Below are positions 1 through 9,511 of a stretch of 64,000 nt of DNA, in pieces. Where the stretch lies: positions 8,625,796-8,689,795 of the forward strand of contig OZ021730.1 of the NCBI GenBank assembly GCA_963978545.1, read 5' to 3'. A program made the position numbers and the translations under genes. The stretch is from Linyphia triangularis (lineage: Eukaryota; Arthropoda; Arachnida; Araneae; Linyphiidae). How positions within the stretch are numbered: position 1 is the stretch's first letter; each line of letters opens with the position of its first letter. The notes below the pieces were generated by a model. It saw nothing but the letters and a program-made list of their open reading frames with translations. It did not search any database and was not told the origin of the DNA.

Positions 1-1727
1 AAAATTGAAACTAAATGGTTTCTCCTTACAAATGCATTACGAATCTCCGTTTCCAGAAAGAGAATGTTGTCCGAAGTGGACCGGCCACGTCTGAACCCAC
101 TCTGGAAAGGAGAAATGCATTTGTTCTTTTCCAGGACATAAATGAGACGGGCATTGACCATGCGCTCAAAGGTCTTGCAAAGACAACTGGTTAAAGCTAT
201 CGGCCGATAATTCAGAGGATCTTTGGGATCTTTACCAGGTTTCAGAATTGGAATAACGACAGCTTCTCTCCATGCTGAAGGGAAGGTCTGCTCCCTCCAG
301 ATTCTATTAAAGAGGAGAAGGATATTTGAGATGGAGTCTTGTTTTAAATGCCTGAGCATGTCGTAACCAATTTGATCTGGACCTGGACTAGTGTTGTGTG
401 CCTTTGATAAAGATCGTTTCAATTCGAACATCTTGAAGTCGCAGTTGTATGGTAGAGAGAGTTTGCTTTTGAAGTTGATAGGTGTCTGCTCAGCACGATT
501 TTTAACAACCAAAAAAGTTGGATTGTAAGATTCAGAGCTAGACACTTTTTCAAAAGCTTCACCGATGACGTTAGCTACATCCTCTACGGAAGAATAAGTG
601 GCGCCTCTGGTTTCTAAAATCGGACAGGAAAATTCCGAATATAAACCGTTTGCTGCCTTGACCTTCTTCCACAATTGCTTACTAGATGTCGAAGATGTTA
701 TTGAAGACACACAATTCTTCCATGACTCCTTCTGACTATGGCGTCGGACTTTTCTTGCAAATGCCTTGGCCTTTTTAAATGCAATGAGATTCTGAGTACT
801 TGGGTATCGCCGAAAGATACCCCACAACTTCCTCTGTTTTTTGTATGCCGTTTGGCACTCATTATTCCACCATGGTTTGTAGTGCTTAATCACACGGGAT
901 GAACTCTTAGGGATAGCAATTTCCGCTGCCCCTATGATACTTTCGGTGACGTTATGCACAGCATGATTGATATCATCAACAGTTACCATCGCTTCTGTTA
1001 TCACTGCTTCTTCCCCAAATACACCCCAATCGGCTCGTTTGTATAAGTACGTAGATGGGTGAAGCCTATTACGAGTACTATTAATATGACTGATGAGTAA
1101 AGGGAAATGATCGCTGTTGTGCAAATCACTGTCAACAGCGAAATTTAAAAAAGGTAGAAGTGCAGGTGAACAGATAGCTAGGTCAATTGAGTGAAAAGTT
1201 CGCGTGGGTTGATGAAAATAGGTCTTCTCCTCGTTATTAAGCAGGCAAAGATGGTAATCAGAGAGCAGGTCCTCAATCTGTTGCCCACGAGGGTTCGTGT
1301 CATCATTTCCCCACAACGTACTGTGACCATTCAAGTCACCAAGAAGCAAAAAAGGGGCAGGCAGCTGATCCAAAAGGTCATTCAAATCATGTTGACGGAT
1401 GTTAGCATGCGGCGGTAGATATAGACAGCAGACTGTGATAAGAGACTGGATGTGAATTCTCACAGCCACTGCTTGTAAAGGTGTACGCAATGGTACTACA
1501 GTGCTGGGATAATCATGGGAAGTAAAAATACATACACCGCCAGACACTGTAGAACCAGAATCCAGATCTTTTCGTACAGAACTATATCTACGTATCTTCA
1601 TAGAGTGAGTGGACTTCAAAAACGTTTCCTGAAGCGCAACACATGCTGGATGGTATGTTGAGATGATGGATTTCAAGTCATCCGTTCTAGACCGCAAACC
1701 ACGGCAGTTCCAAGAAATAAAAGCCAT
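1..1727 (-). CDS. nLTR-A ORF2, endonuclease/reverse transcriptase, partial
   Basis: The frame starts at the ATG at 1727-1725 and stayed open in the stretches I translated (around 1080-960 and 120-1), so about 575 codons appear to be in the window before the edge. The first ~220 residues are an AP-like (EEP) endonuclease, with an SWNCRG start and a GDLNGH catalytic motif. The RT domain follows, with SPGPD and PLNYRPIALTS, and the window ends inside RT near SGFRRGRST. The protein nicks target DNA and copies the element RNA. The ATG overlaps the ORF1 stop as TAATG, which fits termination-reinitiation. The RT active site and RNase H lie outside the window or were lost. Confidence 0.85.
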   Translation of the reverse strand, partial: MAFISWNCRGLRSRTDDLKSIISTYHPACVALQETFLKSTHSMKIRRYSSVRKDLDSGSTVSGGVCIFTSHDYPSTVVPLRTPLQAVAVRIHIQSLITVCCLYLPPHANIRQHDLNDLLDQLPAPFLLLGDLNGHSTLWGNDDTNPRGQQIEDLLSDYHLCLLNNEEKTYFHQPTRTFHSIDLAICSPALLPFLNFAVDSDLHNSDHFPLLISHINSTRNRLHPSTYLYKRADWGVFGEEAVITEAMVTVDDINHAVHNVTESIIGAAEIAIPKSSSRVIKHYKPWWNNECQTAYKKQRKLWGIFRRYPSTQNLIAFKKAKAFARKVRRHSQKESWKNCVSSITSSTSSKQLWKKVKAANGLYSEFSCPILETRGATYSSVEDVANVIGEAFEKVSSSESYNPTFLVVKNRAEQTPINFKSKLSLPYNCDFKMFELKRSLSKAHNTSPGPDQIGYDMLRHLKQDSISNILLLFNRIWREQTFPSAWREAVVIPILKPGKDPKDPLNYRPIALTSCLCKTFERMVNARLIYVLEKNKCISPFQSGFRRGRSTSDNILFLETEIRNAFVRRNHLVSI

Positions 1728-2896
1728 TATTGAATGGGGGAAGTTGTCATGGCACAATCATCAGGATCCCCACGCAGCAACGCCTCTTCATCATCAGATG
1801 GATGCAGATGCATTAGATCTTCATCCAACGTGGGTATCCTGAAAGGATTTCTAAATTTGCGAGAGCTGGATTCTCTCGCTGATTTCAGTTTTAAAGCTTG
1901 AACAGCTTTAGATTTGGCAATTTTTGTCTTAGATCCAAGTTGTTTGTGAGAGCTATTTAAAGGGGACAATACTTGCGTGTTAGAAAATTTAGATACTGGT
2001 TTTGATGTGCTAGTGGATGGTGAATTAGCAAACATGTTAAACGTTTCAGTTTGTGTACTAGTGGTTTTCATTGCTACTTGAGTGGAAGATGAGTAGCTCT
2101 TCCCGGGCACCGGCGTTCGAGATGTTACTTTTCGTCGCGCTTCCGGGTATGAAATATTGTCCTTGAATTTTGTAGCTGTGATTTCTTTCTCAAGTTTCCA
2201 GGTTGGGCATGTACGAGAATAGGAAGGATGGTCACCGTTACAATTGACACATCGTTCTTCTGCTCTGCAGTTTTCACTGTCATGACCCTCTTTTGCGCAG
2301 CGAGCACATTTAGGGGGACTTCGACATGTTAACTTGGAATGGCCAAATTGTTGGCAATGGAAACATCGCAAGGGGTTAGGAATGTATGGGCGGATGGAAC
2401 ACCTTAAATATGCGACCTTAATATGTTGAGGTAGAATAGGCGTCTCAAAGGTCAGGATGATGTGTTTGGTGTTCATTATCTCACCATCACGCCTCATAGT
2501 TATACGTGCCACCTTGCACACCTTCTGATCCCGAAGATTTTCCAGTATTTCCGATTCCGGAACATGCAATAAATCTGGAGCCGAAATCACACCACGAGAG
2601 AAGTTTAAATTACCATGAGGAGAAACATTTACAGGCAAGTTTGCAAGTGAAGTCAATTTTAATAAAGAGGCAGCTTGCTTATCTGAAGAAACTTCAATAA
2701 GAAGATCTCCAGTACGCATTTTGCTGATTGATTTAGCTTCATTAATAGAACCAGAAATACCTTTTTCTATTAAAAAGGGGGAAACATTGAAAAAGGAACC
2801 CTCAGATCTTTTCATTACGAAGAATCGAGCATTATTTAGAGATTGTAACGATGGTTGCTCCAATGAAGGAGAAGAAGTTGTAAAATTTGTTGCCAT
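1727..2896 (-). CDS. nLTR-A ORF1, nucleic-acid-binding gag-like protein
   Basis: 389 aa, intact. The N-terminal half (about 25-170) matches the ORF1 proteins at 14602 and 33994, with GSFFNVSPFLIEKG and a conserved RMRTGDLLIEV-type block. Three zinc knuckles follow at about 175-235: CFHCQQFGHSKLTC, CARCAKEGHDSENC and CVNCNGDHPSYSRTC. The C-terminus is basic, then acidic (HPSDDEE). Proteins of this type bind element RNA and act as chaperones in the RNP. The stop codon overlaps the ORF2 start. Confidence 0.9.
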   Translation of the reverse strand: MATNFTTSSPSLEQPSLQSLNNARFFVMKRSEGSFFNVSPFLIEKGISGSINEAKSISKMRTGDLLIEVSSDKQAASLLKLTSLANLPVNVSPHGNLNFSRGVISAPDLLHVPESEILENLRDQKVCKVARITMRRDGEIMNTKHIILTFETPILPQHIKVAYLRCSIRPYIPNPLRCFHCQQFGHSKLTCRSPPKCARCAKEGHDSENCRAEERCVNCNGDHPSYSRTCPTWKLEKEITATKFKDNISYPEARRKVTSRTPVPGKSYSSSTQVAMKTTSTQTETFNMFANSPSTSTSKPVSKFSNTQVLSPLNSSHKQLGSKTKIAKSKAVQALKLKSARESSSRKFRNPFRIPTLDEDLMHLHPSDDEEALLRGDPDDCAMTTSPIQ

Positions 2897-3528
2897 GAGA
2901 GAAAGGGAAAAAATTCAGACTCTGGAGTCCCACCCACCATGGAGTCCACAAAAGAAAGGGATAGAGGATGCCGGCAAGCACCAAAAACCAGAAAAAGGAA
3001 CAAAAGGAAAACTAAACAAGCGCGCTCGGCTATCCACTACCAGGTTGTCCAGGGTCTATACGCAGGCAATTCGGCCCCGGTGAAGTCTCCACCCTTAACG
3101 AGATTACCGGAAAACGGATCACTTGCTTGATCCCTAGCCGCCGACGAAGTAAACGACCAGCCGATTGATGCACACGGGACCAATGTGCACCTCCCGTTTA
3201 CCTGAAGCAAAGGCCGAAGTAGTGTGTTGGCACAGTATGTCGTCCCTCAACTACCAGGATCCCCCTTTCCAGGGACACAGGTCTCCACGCACGGCAAACA
3301 CGTGGGTGATTAAATGCCCGAGAGGAGCTGACAGCTACAGGGCGGCAAAAAGCTTCTCAAGGGGACCCCTCACCTCAGTAGAGGCAACCACAACGAGGGA
3401 GAAAAGAACTCAAAAGAAAAATACCAAACTTACAAAGAGAAGATAACACAGAAGAAGGAAAAGATCACTGGGGTACCTCGGGGTTGTGAAGCCCGTGTTT
3501 ACTTATAGAAAGTAAACCCCCTGAGGGG

Positions 3529-4060
3529 ACACAAACTTGAGAGGAAAGGTTTTGTTATTTTGTTTTGCTGGGTACCTAGTCACGTGGGGATTTCAGGAAA
3601 TGAATTGGCGGACTCTGCTGCTAAATCGGCTTCAATCCCGTATCAGCAGCCAGTCCCCTACCAAGACATTAAATCATCTATTCATAAGTTTATTTTTTCT
3701 TTGCGCCAAGAAGCATGGGATTCGCAAACCAACAACAAACTTCACAGCATTAAAAATCATCTTCATATGTGGCCAGTAAACCCAATGCGTCGGACAGATG
3801 TCAAACTGACTCGTCTGCGCATTGGTCACACCCGATTCACGCATCGACATCTATTACTGGGAGAAGACTCGCCTATTTGTGATATTTGTCGTTGCGATAT
3901 TACTGTGCACCATATTTTAATTTCTTGTTCTAAATTTTATTCACAACGTCTTAAATTTTTTAAAAGTACCATTTTAAAACTTGAAGATTTGATTGGGGAA
4001 AACCCCCATCCAAATCTTTTTGCTTTTTTGAGAGTGATCGGTTTCCTACATCACATCTAG
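3529..4060 (+). pseudogene. ORF2 C-terminus (RNase H end and Cys/His tail)
   Basis: About 177 codons, open to the TAG at 4058-4060. It shows WVPSHVGISGNELADSAAK, the last acidic block of RNase H, then RIGHTRFTHRHLL and CDICRCDITVHHILISC, a Cys/His tail typical of ORF2 ends. It matches nLTR-1 ORF2 residues from about 1055 to the end, so it is a 3' fragment without its own start and not a gene. Confidence 0.85.
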
Positions 4061-4265
4061 TGTTTTTATCTTTCATATCTATTTTTAAACTTTGATAAAC
4101 TTTTTCATAATTTTTAAAATGAGCTTTTAATGCATTTTAATTCTTTTATATCGCATCTCACCATTTTCATATATTTATAATTCATCCTCCATCATTGTCT
4201 CTTTTATCGTTTGTTTGGCGCAGCATGGCCCTTGTGCTGCCTTTGCGTCATTAAAACTCAAACTC
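3529..4265 (+). mobile_element. nLTR-C, 5'-truncated non-LTR 3' end
   Basis: Begins inside ORF2 at the codons for HKLERKGF. It carries the end of RNase H and the C-terminal zinc-binding tail, then a 3' UTR ending in the family hairpin GGCGCAGCATGGCC...TTGCGTCA and a short A-rich tail. Its left end abuts the 5' end of nLTR-A in opposite orientation. It interrupts nLTR-B, which resumes at about 4266. Confidence 0.8.
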
Positions 4266-5406
4266 CATAATGGCGTTGGTGACCGATTGCACAGCTACAT
4301 CGATGTCATCCTGGTCCACCATCTCGTTAGAAAGAGAAACGACAGAAGAAAACATGTCCCAATCCGCCCGTTTGATGATGAATCGAGGTTGGCGGATTAC
4401 AGAAGTATTAACCATCTTTGGTAGTTTAGGACCACAGGAAAAAGATCGCTGTGGAAGGGATCATTTTCCACAAAAAACGTCCAATCAGAAAAAAGAGATG
4501 GTGAACACATGGCGAGATCGATGGCATGAAAAGTCCTCGATGGGGCGTGGAAGTACGTATGTTGCCCATTGTTAAATATACAGAGATGTTGGTCTGTAAT
4601 TAACTTCTCGATGTGCCTTCCACGGTTATTGATGTCTGGGCTACCCCAAAGAGGATTGTGGCCATTAAAGTCCCCCATTATAATAAAAGGGGGAGGAAGC
4701 TGTCCACAAAGCCTGTTTAAATCTGTTTGTCTGATATTTAGATTAGGGGGAAGGTAAACGGAACAGATAGTAATCAATTTATTTTGTGTGGCGACTCTGA
4801 CAGCAACAGCTTGAAGGTTGGTCGAAAGCGTTAGCGGGGTGGTTGGATTGCTATTTGATGTAAATATAGCGACACCACCGATAGCTCTGTCGCCGCTGTG
4901 ATAGTCCTTACGGAGAGGACTATACCCCCTAACAAGAGAGCTCTGAAAAGGCTTCAAGAGGGTCTCTTGCAAACAGAAACAAACAGGTTTGTGTAAATCT
5001 ACGAGATGTTTTATATCTACCGAATTGTGGTGGAAACCGCGACAATTCCAAGAAAGGAGATTGAATTTTAAGATTTATTAAAATTGGTCTACCTTTCTTT
5101 TGACTTGCTCCTAGGTTGGAGATTAGGAGGGGTCTCCATACCCACCTCAACGTCCATTTCACCGGAAGATAGACCCGAAATGGCGTCTTCATCCGATGAT
5201 AAATCTGATTTAGTATGATCTAGTTTTATTTAAGTAGTTTTCTTTGGCAAGGGCAATTGGCTGTTTTCAGGTTCAGGTTTTTTGGTTTTGGAGAGCACCT
5301 TAAGTTTAAGGGCTTCTCCGGGTTTACTTGTTGATTTTGTTATTGTTTTAGCTATTGTAGTTGCAGGAGACACTGTTTGTTGAGGTTTAGTAGATTTGAT
5401 ACAGAC
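4266..5406 (-). pseudogene. nLTR-B, decayed ORF1 C-terminus and ORF2 endonuclease
   Basis: Older, diverged non-LTR copy on the minus strand. From 5406 downward it holds the ORF1 tail (VSPATTIAKTITKSTSKPGE), then an acidic SSDEDAISGLSSGE stretch, then the EEP endonuclease (about 4397-4990) with AVRVATQNKLITICSVYLPP and GDFNGHNPLWG. A frameshift near 4420 moves the reading to a frame with KRADWDMF. Its upstream half lies at 39589-40008, on the other side of the TA-element, and it is cut again at 4266 by nLTR-C. Confidence 0.8.
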
Positions 5407-5408
5407 TA

Positions 5409-6202
5409 CAGTCGCTCGAAAAAATAATGAAGCACCGGTACTCTTTCTGAATCAAACTGGAAACGCGTTAATGATTTTTTGGATTGCGAATCGATTCTTT
5501 TTTTTCAAATCATCGATTAGATGGCTAAATCGATTCGCTCTCCAAAACAAAAACATACACAAGGAGCGTCTACAAGCAAGGTGTCAAACCGAACCGATTT
5601 TTTTTTGAAAATCGACGTGCGAAAACCTCTTATTGAATGTTGACCGTTCTATGTCCGCATACGGTGGCAACAAGTTCACTTTCCCACGTTCAATGGATAA
5701 ACGTGGAAACGTTCCTCATTCAATTTCACGAACCTTTTTTGCAACTTTGGCAAATGACCTTTCCATGTCAAAATGTATCTTCAGTCACCTCTATACAAAA
5801 CGTTCACCAACGTAGTTGGATTTTGTCAAAATGTTTTTTTTTCGACATAGACTCATTTTTATTTCAAAAACTTTTATTCTCATTGTGTGTGGTGCTTCTC
5901 TTTCATTAAAAATGTATCTTTCTTTTCAAAATTATTTTAATTACATAATCATTCGTAAATAGATAAAATATATTCATCAATAAAGAATTATAATTAAAAT
6001 TTATTAGTATAAACTTTTTATTATTTTGAATAACAGATGCTTCTAACCATGTTCTAGATATAAATAACTTTTACATTATAAATGTAAAATAAAAGAAAAC
6101 ATGTCTCAAAAATAAAATATTTATTTAACAATTAATAATACATTTTTATATATACAATTGTAGTTTTTGTAGACAACCAATCCATGTATTACATTTTTTC
6201 AT
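5409..6202. other. Terminal non-coding part of left arm
   Basis: From the terminus to the gene B 3' end. It holds the CAGTCGCTCG end, then AT-rich sequence containing poly(A) signals for gene B on the minus strand. I see no gene: the short plus-strand frames here (5633-5909) are mirrored exactly in the other arm and have no protein character. Confidence 0.6.
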
Positions 6203-7867
6203 TCAAAGTACCACATGGTACTGGATTCTGAAACAAAACAAAAAAACATATATAAGTTCAATCGATTTTCCCACATTTTTTCTTTCTCTTTCATAGGAAC
6301 CCATGTTAAATTCAACAACATTTGGGGATCTCATTCAATAACTGATTCTTCAATCATTATTTAAAAAAATATGCTATTTATCAATAATTCCTCGAGTTAG
6401 GGTACTTAAATACATTAGAGAAACATGTATAGAAAATTTCAAGCATTTATGTCATATAGATTTAAAGCTATGCCCCTCCAAATAAACATGAAAAAAAAAC
6501 GGCATTTCGAGAATTTCGACTTTGAAGTTTAAAAAACATGCATGAAATAACTACATTTTTGTTTACTTCCAAAATTAGTACCATTTACTTTGAAATGAAG
6601 TTAAAAAAACATGCATGAAATAACTACATTTTTGTTTACTTCCAAAATTAGTTCCATTTACTTTGAAATAAGATATAATTACAATTAAGGTATCATTTTA
6701 AAGAAAAAAATACATTTTAATAAATAGTAATAAATTCGAAATTTACAAGTCTCACCTTGTTGAAGAAACGGTTCGTGCCATCTCCAGGTTGCCGGATGCG
6801 TCTGTCGTCTCCGGAGGGCTAAGGGTCCAAAATTCCATGGGAGCTGGCACGTCCGCGGGAGCTGGCACGTCCATGGGAGCTGGCACGTCCACGGGAGCTG
6901 ATACGTCGTGAGTTGTCACGGTTACCCCCATGGAGTCCGTAGGAGCTTCCAAGTTTGTGAGAATTGTTAAGTTCAATGGGTCACGACTCAGATTGAGCGG
7001 CTCCTCCTGACCTTCTAGTAATGACCACTCCACCAAGGGAATTGGTAAGGGGTGATAGCGAGGTAGGTAAGGGGACGAATTATATATCACAGGAGGTGGG
7101 TCCACGGGTGGAGAAGTAGCGGTAGAAGACGATATGGTCCTAGTCTCTATCGGAACCGTCAAATTTAACGCTCTTCCATCGCTCGGAATTTCTTTCTCTG
7201 TGGTTCTTTCCTCGTGCCTTTCTTCTTCTTTTTCTTCTTCCACGGAAGGGCTTTCTTCCCACGTCTCGCACTCTCTTGGGCACCTTCCCTTCACCCACTC
7301 GGAGACGACGTGGAAAGTGAATAGCGTTTTTTGCACGGCCATCAACACGTACGTTGTCTCGGGGTGTATCACGTAGCATTGATGGGGTTGGAGGACGTAC
7401 CTCTTGTAGCACTTTTGCTGCTCCGGATTCATTAAGAACGACTGCCTCTTCACGTTCGGTCTCTGTGGTTCGTAATACAACAGAGGGACGGACGTCGTCT
7501 GCACCACATGCCACGTATTTTCCGCCACCGTCTGTTGCCCGAAGGTGAAACAGTACTTCACCAGGAAATGGTGATCCCAGTGAAACCACACCCGCACGTC
7601 GGTGTTGGCTTTTCTACTTCCATATTTGGCGTTGGACTGGGTTCCTGCCAATCGCTTGAACACCTTCAACCAGTCCAGGTGTCGGAGGGGATGGGGGACT
7701 CCGGATTCCTTGTGGGTCCTGAAAAGGTTGTCCCGCATACGTTTGTCACGGTCGGAGTTGCTGAAGTCTGGCTTCCTTCTTTTCTCAAAGGATATTTTAT
7801 TACCGTGGTGAAGAATCCTATAAGGTTGGACCCTGTGAGCTAAATGCTGCACGGCTTCCGTCTTCAT
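6203..7867 (-). CDS. Gene B, left-arm copy: PLNLS-motif protein of unknown function
   Basis: Exon 1 is 7867-6756. A GTGAG donor follows at 6755, and a pyrimidine-rich tract with CAG at 6230-6228 is the likely acceptor. Exon 2 is 6227-6203, giving about 378 aa. Residues 1-200 look globular and basic (HRVQPYRILHHG, YVLQPHQCYVIHPE). Residues 205-235 are Glu/Arg-rich. PLNLS at 290-294 and a second PLNLT at 297-301 resemble CtBP co-repressor docking motifs. Residues 323-344 repeat DVPAPM-like units. No known family recognised; a nuclear regulator is a guess. It is identical to the right-arm copy up to residue 366, where one extra G shifts the last codons to TVSSTR before the splice site. The promoter is at 8005-8013. 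Confidence 0.75.
6228..6755 (-). other. Predicted intron of gene B, left copy
   Basis: GT-AG intron on the minus strand: donor AAG|GTGAGAC and acceptor TTTTGTTTCAG|AAT. It is AT-rich, about 528 bases, and contains two ~77-base direct repeats (about 6520-6665) with the word GTTTACTTCCAAAATTAG. The same intron is present in the right arm at 38240-38766. Confidence 0.65.
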
Positions 7868-8004
7868 CTAACCAATGGGAGGTCGGAGGTGAGACGATGA
7901 GACTTCCCGGAAAAAATCCATTTGGTGCGAAGGAGAGAGCTTTTAGCAAGAGCTTTTAGAGAGAGATCTGACGAGTCGAAGGTAAGCAAGAAAGAGCGCG
8001 TTCC

Positions 8005-8013
8005 CTTTTTATA
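8005..8013 (-). promoter_or_regulatory. TATA box of gene B, left copy
   Basis: TATAAAAAG on the minus strand, about 140 bases upstream of the gene B ATG. The same 9-mer precedes gene A (22347) and the RING gene (11706, 11831). Confidence 0.7.
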
Positions 8014-8124
8014 GAGCGGTCGGAGCCCTTATAGAGGCGCTGCGGAGAGTCGCGTGACCTTGGACTGGTGCCAAAGAATGATTCCGGTATTCTCCGTTTC
8101 AAGGTTCGGATCAATGCCAAAGAC

Positions 8125-8170
8125 TGACGTCACTACCGTCTGTTGCGAAACACTTCGAACATTCTAGAAA
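8125..8170. promoter_or_regulatory. CRE palindrome and heat-shock element, distal unit
   Basis: TGACGTCA at 8125-8132, and cGAAcaTTCtaGAAa at 8156-8170, which is three correctly spaced nGAAn units. Both lie upstream of gene B. Confidence 0.6.
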
Positions 8171-8364
8171 CGGCCTCTCCTTCCCCCCTCACTCCTTCAT
8201 ACACACCCGCACGTCGGTGTTTGCTTTTTTACCACTTCCATATTTCGCATTGGACTGGGTTCCCGCCAATCGCTTGCACACTTTCAACCAGTCCTGGCCT
8301 TGGACCGGTGCCAAAGAATGATTCCGGTATTCTCCGTTTCAAGGCTTGGATCAATGCCAAAGAC

Positions 8365-8410
8365 TGACGTCACTACCGTCTGTTGCGAAACACTTCGAAC
8401 ATTCTAGAAA
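8365..8410. promoter_or_regulatory. CRE palindrome and heat-shock element, second unit
   Basis: Exact repeat of the same two sites: TGACGTCA at 8365-8372 and the three-unit GAA/TTC/GAA element at 8396-8410. Confidence 0.6.
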
Positions 8411-8548
8411 CGGCCTCTCCTTCCCCCTCACTCCTTCGTACAGCTATAAAAGAAGATATCCCTTTTCGTCACACTCCATTCCGTCCAGAAGGATTGCGTC
8501 CATCGAGTGGGTTTCCCGTGGCTTCTTGTCTTGACGACCTCTTTCGTT

Positions 8549-8601
8549 AAGACTGTCAGTGTTTGGAGTGTTTGGAAAAAATCTCAAACACTGACAGTCT
8601 T
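8549..8601. repeat. Perfect 17-bp hairpin (left arm)
   Basis: AAGACTGTCAGTGTTTG at 8549-8565 pairs perfectly with 8585-8601. The 19-base loop holds an extra AGTGTTTGG not found in the right-arm copy (36644-36687). Confidence 0.85.
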
Positions 8602-8706
8602 ATCGCCATATGTCGTTCACTGATTCATCCAAGAAAAGGGAGACCACAGCAAAATACACATCATCCGAAACAACGGTGTGACACGTAAGTTTTGTTTATT
8701 TTTAAA

Positions 8707-8764
8707 GCAAAAGAATGGGTCTCGAAGTCGTGTCCGTATCACGATTCGAGACCCATTCTTTTGC
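8707..8764. repeat. Long perfect hairpin (left arm)
   Basis: 20 bases starting GCAAAAGAATGGG pair perfectly with 8745-8764. After one bulged base, TCGTG/CACGA adds 5 more pairs around a 7-base loop. The compact, pre-miRNA-sized fold is conserved in the right arm at 36481-36538. Confidence 0.85.
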
Positions 8765-8839
8765 GCCCCTGGTATCACCAACGTTGGAAGAATGGAACGA
8801 AGGAAAACAAAGTGTTTTCTTTCGACGTGATTGTTTCCG

Positions 8840-9235
8840 TCTCTTTCTAAAGAAGTCGACGTTGGAGGCAGTTTTTAAATTCCATACTCGTTGATTTTTT
8901 TCCGTCAAGTCAACGTTGGAAGTTTGGCGGTTTTTAAATTCTTGACACGTGATCTTTTTCTAAAGAAGTCAACGTTAGAGGTTTGGCGTTTTTTAATTAT
9001 TTGCGTGTGATTTTTTCTGTTTGTTTCTAACATTATTATTTTAATTTTTTAAATAGGGTATATAACTATCTTTTTCTAAAGAAGTCAACGTTGGATGTTT
9101 CGCGTTTTTTTTAATTATTTACGTGTGATTTTTTCTGTCTGTTTCTAGCGTTTTTATTTTAATTTTTATATTATATAACTATCTTTTTCTAAAGAAGTCA
9201 ACGTTGGATGTTTCGCGTTTTTTTTTTTTAATTAT
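8840..9235. repeat. TCAACGTTGGA repeat array (left arm)
   Basis: At least five copies of a CTTTTTCTAAAGAAGTCAAC + GTTGGA type unit (about 8845, 8905, 8950, 9069, 9180), separated by AT-rich spacers of about 110 bases in the last units. It lies downstream of gene A and upstream of the hairpins. Beyond repeats, no gene is seen between 8602 and 9511. Confidence 0.75.
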
Positions 9236-9511
9236 TATGTGATTTTTTCTAGCGTTTTTTTTAATTTTTCTAAATCTGTTAGTTAACTCTTACTGCACAA
9301 AATAAGACAAGAGAATACTTTGTTTTTGTAACATGCACCATCTTTGTGCAGATTTATTTAAAAAAATGTATACATTGTTAGTTTACTTACCACGCAGGGT
9401 AACACAAGATATCGAATTCAGTTCACCACAACAAGATATGTACAAAAGAGTCTATTCACAACAAGATATATACACGCCACCCATCGGTTTTGTCCATCTT
9501 CCACCATCTCT

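Larger units (their letters stand above)
1..3528 (-). mobile_element. nLTR-A, 5' portion of a non-LTR retrotransposon
   Basis: Minus-strand element with its 5' end at about 3528 and continuing past the left window edge. The 5' end reads CCCCTCAGGGGG followed by GTTTACTTTC, the same start as nLTR-1 (13767) and nLTR-2 (34627), so the 5' end looks complete. About 630 bases of 5' UTR (2897-3528) precede ORF1. The plus-strand neighbour at 3529 is a 5'-truncated 3' piece of a similar element, so the pair may be one twin-priming insertion. It lies inside the older nLTR-B. Confidence 0.85.
8058..8439. repeat. Promoter duplication carrying a gene-B-like fragment
   Basis: About 140 bases starting CCTTGGAC are present twice, at 8058-8200 and 8298-8439 (offset 240), each with a CRE and a heat-shock element. 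Between them, 8204-8297 is a diverged copy (roughly 10% different) of gene B coding sequence at 7588-7680. The right arm has only one promoter unit and no inserted fragment. Confidence 0.75.

Noticed and set aside
5633..5909. Short plus-strand frames near the left terminus
   Set aside because: No protein character, and they lie antisense to the gene B 3' region in both arms.
7134..7843. Alternative frames of 80-149 aa overlapping gene B in both arms
   Set aside because: Shadow frames of a G/C-rich coding region; present in both arms only because the arms are identical.
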